The notes under the pieces are model-generated. The model ran no database searches. It saw only the letters and a program-made list of their open reading frames with translations, and was not told the DNA's origin. This document shows, in pieces, positions 4,655-5,750 of a stretch of 5,750 nt of DNA. Source of the DNA: an uncultured Clostridia bacterium (GTDB lineage Bacteria; Bacillota; Clostridia; Oscillospirales; Acutalibacteraceae); the NCBI GenBank assembly GCA_945869905.1, contig CAMBQD010000074.1, positions 1-5,750 of the forward strand, in the 5' to 3' direction. The position numbers and the translations under genes are program-made. Position 1 is the stretch's first letter. Every line of letters begins with the position of its first letter.

Positions 4655-5750
4655 TTAACTTTTTTTCTTTTTGTTGTTAGTATAGAAATAATATCCCAAT
4701 AATCCTGCGGCAGTTAATACAGTAATAGCAATTCCGTAGTTGAGCCCCTTTGGGCTATAAACATATTCAACGGTGTGTTCACCGGGTGTAATTGCCGCAC
4801 CAAGCATTGCGTCGCCGATTTTAAAGGTGTCTGCTTTTTTACCGTCAATTAATACGGTCCAGCCTTCGTCATAGGGGATAGAGGAATATAAAATACTGCT
4901 TTCATTAACATCAATTTTTCCTGTAATTTTTGTATCGCTGTGAGATGTAACGTCAAGAGATGAAGAAAGAAGTCTTTTATAGCCCTGCTCCAACACATCC
5001 TCGTCAACGGTATAAATATAAATTTCAGCCGACGACTGCTCAACATCAATCTGACCGCAGTTGAGAGAAACGGTAATTTCCTCTCCCTCATCACAGTATC
5101 CTGCGTCAAATATATACGGCTCGCTGATTGACTGACTGTATGATGAAAGGGTATTACTGCTTATTTCAATTGTTTCAACATCAGGTGAGGAAATATATAT
5201 ATACAGATTACCGGATTGCTTAGGCGTTACGGTAAAGGTGACATATCCGTAATCGGAGTCCGTATCCTCCTTACCAAAGCAAAGGGTACCGTTTTCAGTT
5301 ATTTCGTTACCGTATATGGAGTCAAATTCGGTATTAAGATAATCCACCTCATTAAATACTCCGCTGTAGCCGGTTGCCAAGCTGAAAAAGCTTTCCTGCA
5401 GTTCAAAGGGATTGCCTTCCTCCTCCTGCCAGTCATAAACCGCCTCATTAACCGCATAGGCCACAGGAAGATAATACTTGTTTTCATAAACCTCCGTCTG
5501 TCCGCTTTCGGTACTGAAGCAATATTTGTAAAAGCTTTCACTTGGTGTAAGACTGATATCCGACTTAATAAGATATTTCAGATTAAACATCATATTGTAA
5601 ACAGGGGTTTGTGTGTTATATGTGTAGCTGTTTATCCTGTTGCCGAACATACCTAAGCTGTACTGAAGCTGAGAGTAGTCCTCATAAGCCATTGAAGAAA
5701 ATACGGACATACCGTTATAGCCGTAATATGATGGGTCCATTCTTGTTTCA
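4655..5750 (-). CDS. YfhO-family membrane protein, C-terminal part (5' end outside window)
   Basis: The frame stays open to the right edge, reading ETR before the Met at 5738-5740, so that Met is probably internal and the true start lies beyond 5750. About 364 residues are visible; complete YfhO-family proteins are much larger, with many membrane helices in the missing N-terminal part. Visible features, counted from that Met, are YYGYNGMSVFSS (5-16) and VYNMMFNLKYLI (47-58), then a long extracytoplasmic beta-rich region. The family's C-terminal signature is at about 281-338 (SSILYSSIPYDEGWTVLIDGKKAD, then GEHTVEYVYSPKGLNYG). A last hydrophobic helix spans about 335-353, followed by the basic tail NNKKKKS. 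YfhO proteins are GT-C-like and linked to glycosylation of cell-surface polymers such as lipoteichoic acid. The exact role here is inference. Confidence 0.85.
   Translation of the reverse strand, partial: ETRMDPSYYGYNGMSVFSSMAYEDYSQLQYSLGMFGNRINSYTYNTQTPVYNMMFNLKYLIKSDISLTPSESFYKYCFSTESGQTEVYENKYYLPVAYAVNEAVYDWQEEEGNPFELQESFFSLATGYSGVFNEVDYLNTEFDSIYGNEITENGTLCFGKEDTDSDYGYVTFTVTPKQSGNLYIYISSPDVETIEISSNTLSSYSQSISEPYIFDAGYCDEGEEITVSLNCGQIDVEQSSAEIYIYTVDEDVLEQGYKRLLSSSLDVTSHSDTKITGKIDVNESSILYSSIPYDEGWTVLIDGKKADTFKIGDAMLGAAITPGEHTVEYVYSPKGLNYGIAITVLTAAGLLGYYFYTNNKKKKS

Noticed and set aside
5216..5656. Open frame of 146 codons on the plus strand inside the YfhO-like gene
   Set aside because: It is the reverse-frame shadow of a gene with a recognisable family signature.

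Overview
The window looks like chromosomal DNA from an endospore-forming member of the Bacillota, most likely a gut-type clostridium of the Ruminococcaceae/Oscillospiraceae kind. The reasons are AT-rich intergenic DNA, strong GGAGG ribosome-binding sites, a SAM-I riboswitch in front of metK, a clear spoIIID gene, and a long divergent PRPP synthetase of a form I associate with clostridia. The genus is inference.

Left part (1-1650): two divergent genes. On the minus strand is the first 26 codons of a Rossmann-fold NAD-dependent epimerase/dehydratase that runs off the left edge. On the plus strand is metK (S-adenosylmethionine synthetase). The 350-base gap holds a promoter for each gene and, for metK, a complete SAM-I switch: aptamer, antiterminator and terminator. 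This is end-product feedback, with SAM shutting off the enzyme that makes it. A hairpin terminator at 1616-1644 separates metK from the convergent genes that follow.

Right part (1646-5750): everything is on the minus strand. In transcription order it reads: the C-terminal part of a large YfhO-family membrane protein (cut by the right edge); a divergent ribose-phosphate pyrophosphokinase (prs) behind a good sigma-A promoter whose -35/-10 spacer carries a perfect 8-bp inverted repeat; a small membrane-anchored lipocalin-like protein that overlaps the prs stop codon by one base; a strong terminator; spoIIID with a TTG start and a candidate sigma-E promoter packed against that terminator; and proC (pyrroline-5-carboxylate reductase) with its own extended -10 promoter.

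Most of this is core metabolism (SAM, PRPP, proline) plus one developmental regulator, apparently in several short transcription units. I see no mobile element, CRISPR array, tRNA or rRNA, and no clearly new system. The points most worth a second look are the palindrome in the prs promoter, the prs/lipocalin-like overlap, and the tightly packed terminator/promoter in front of spoIIID.
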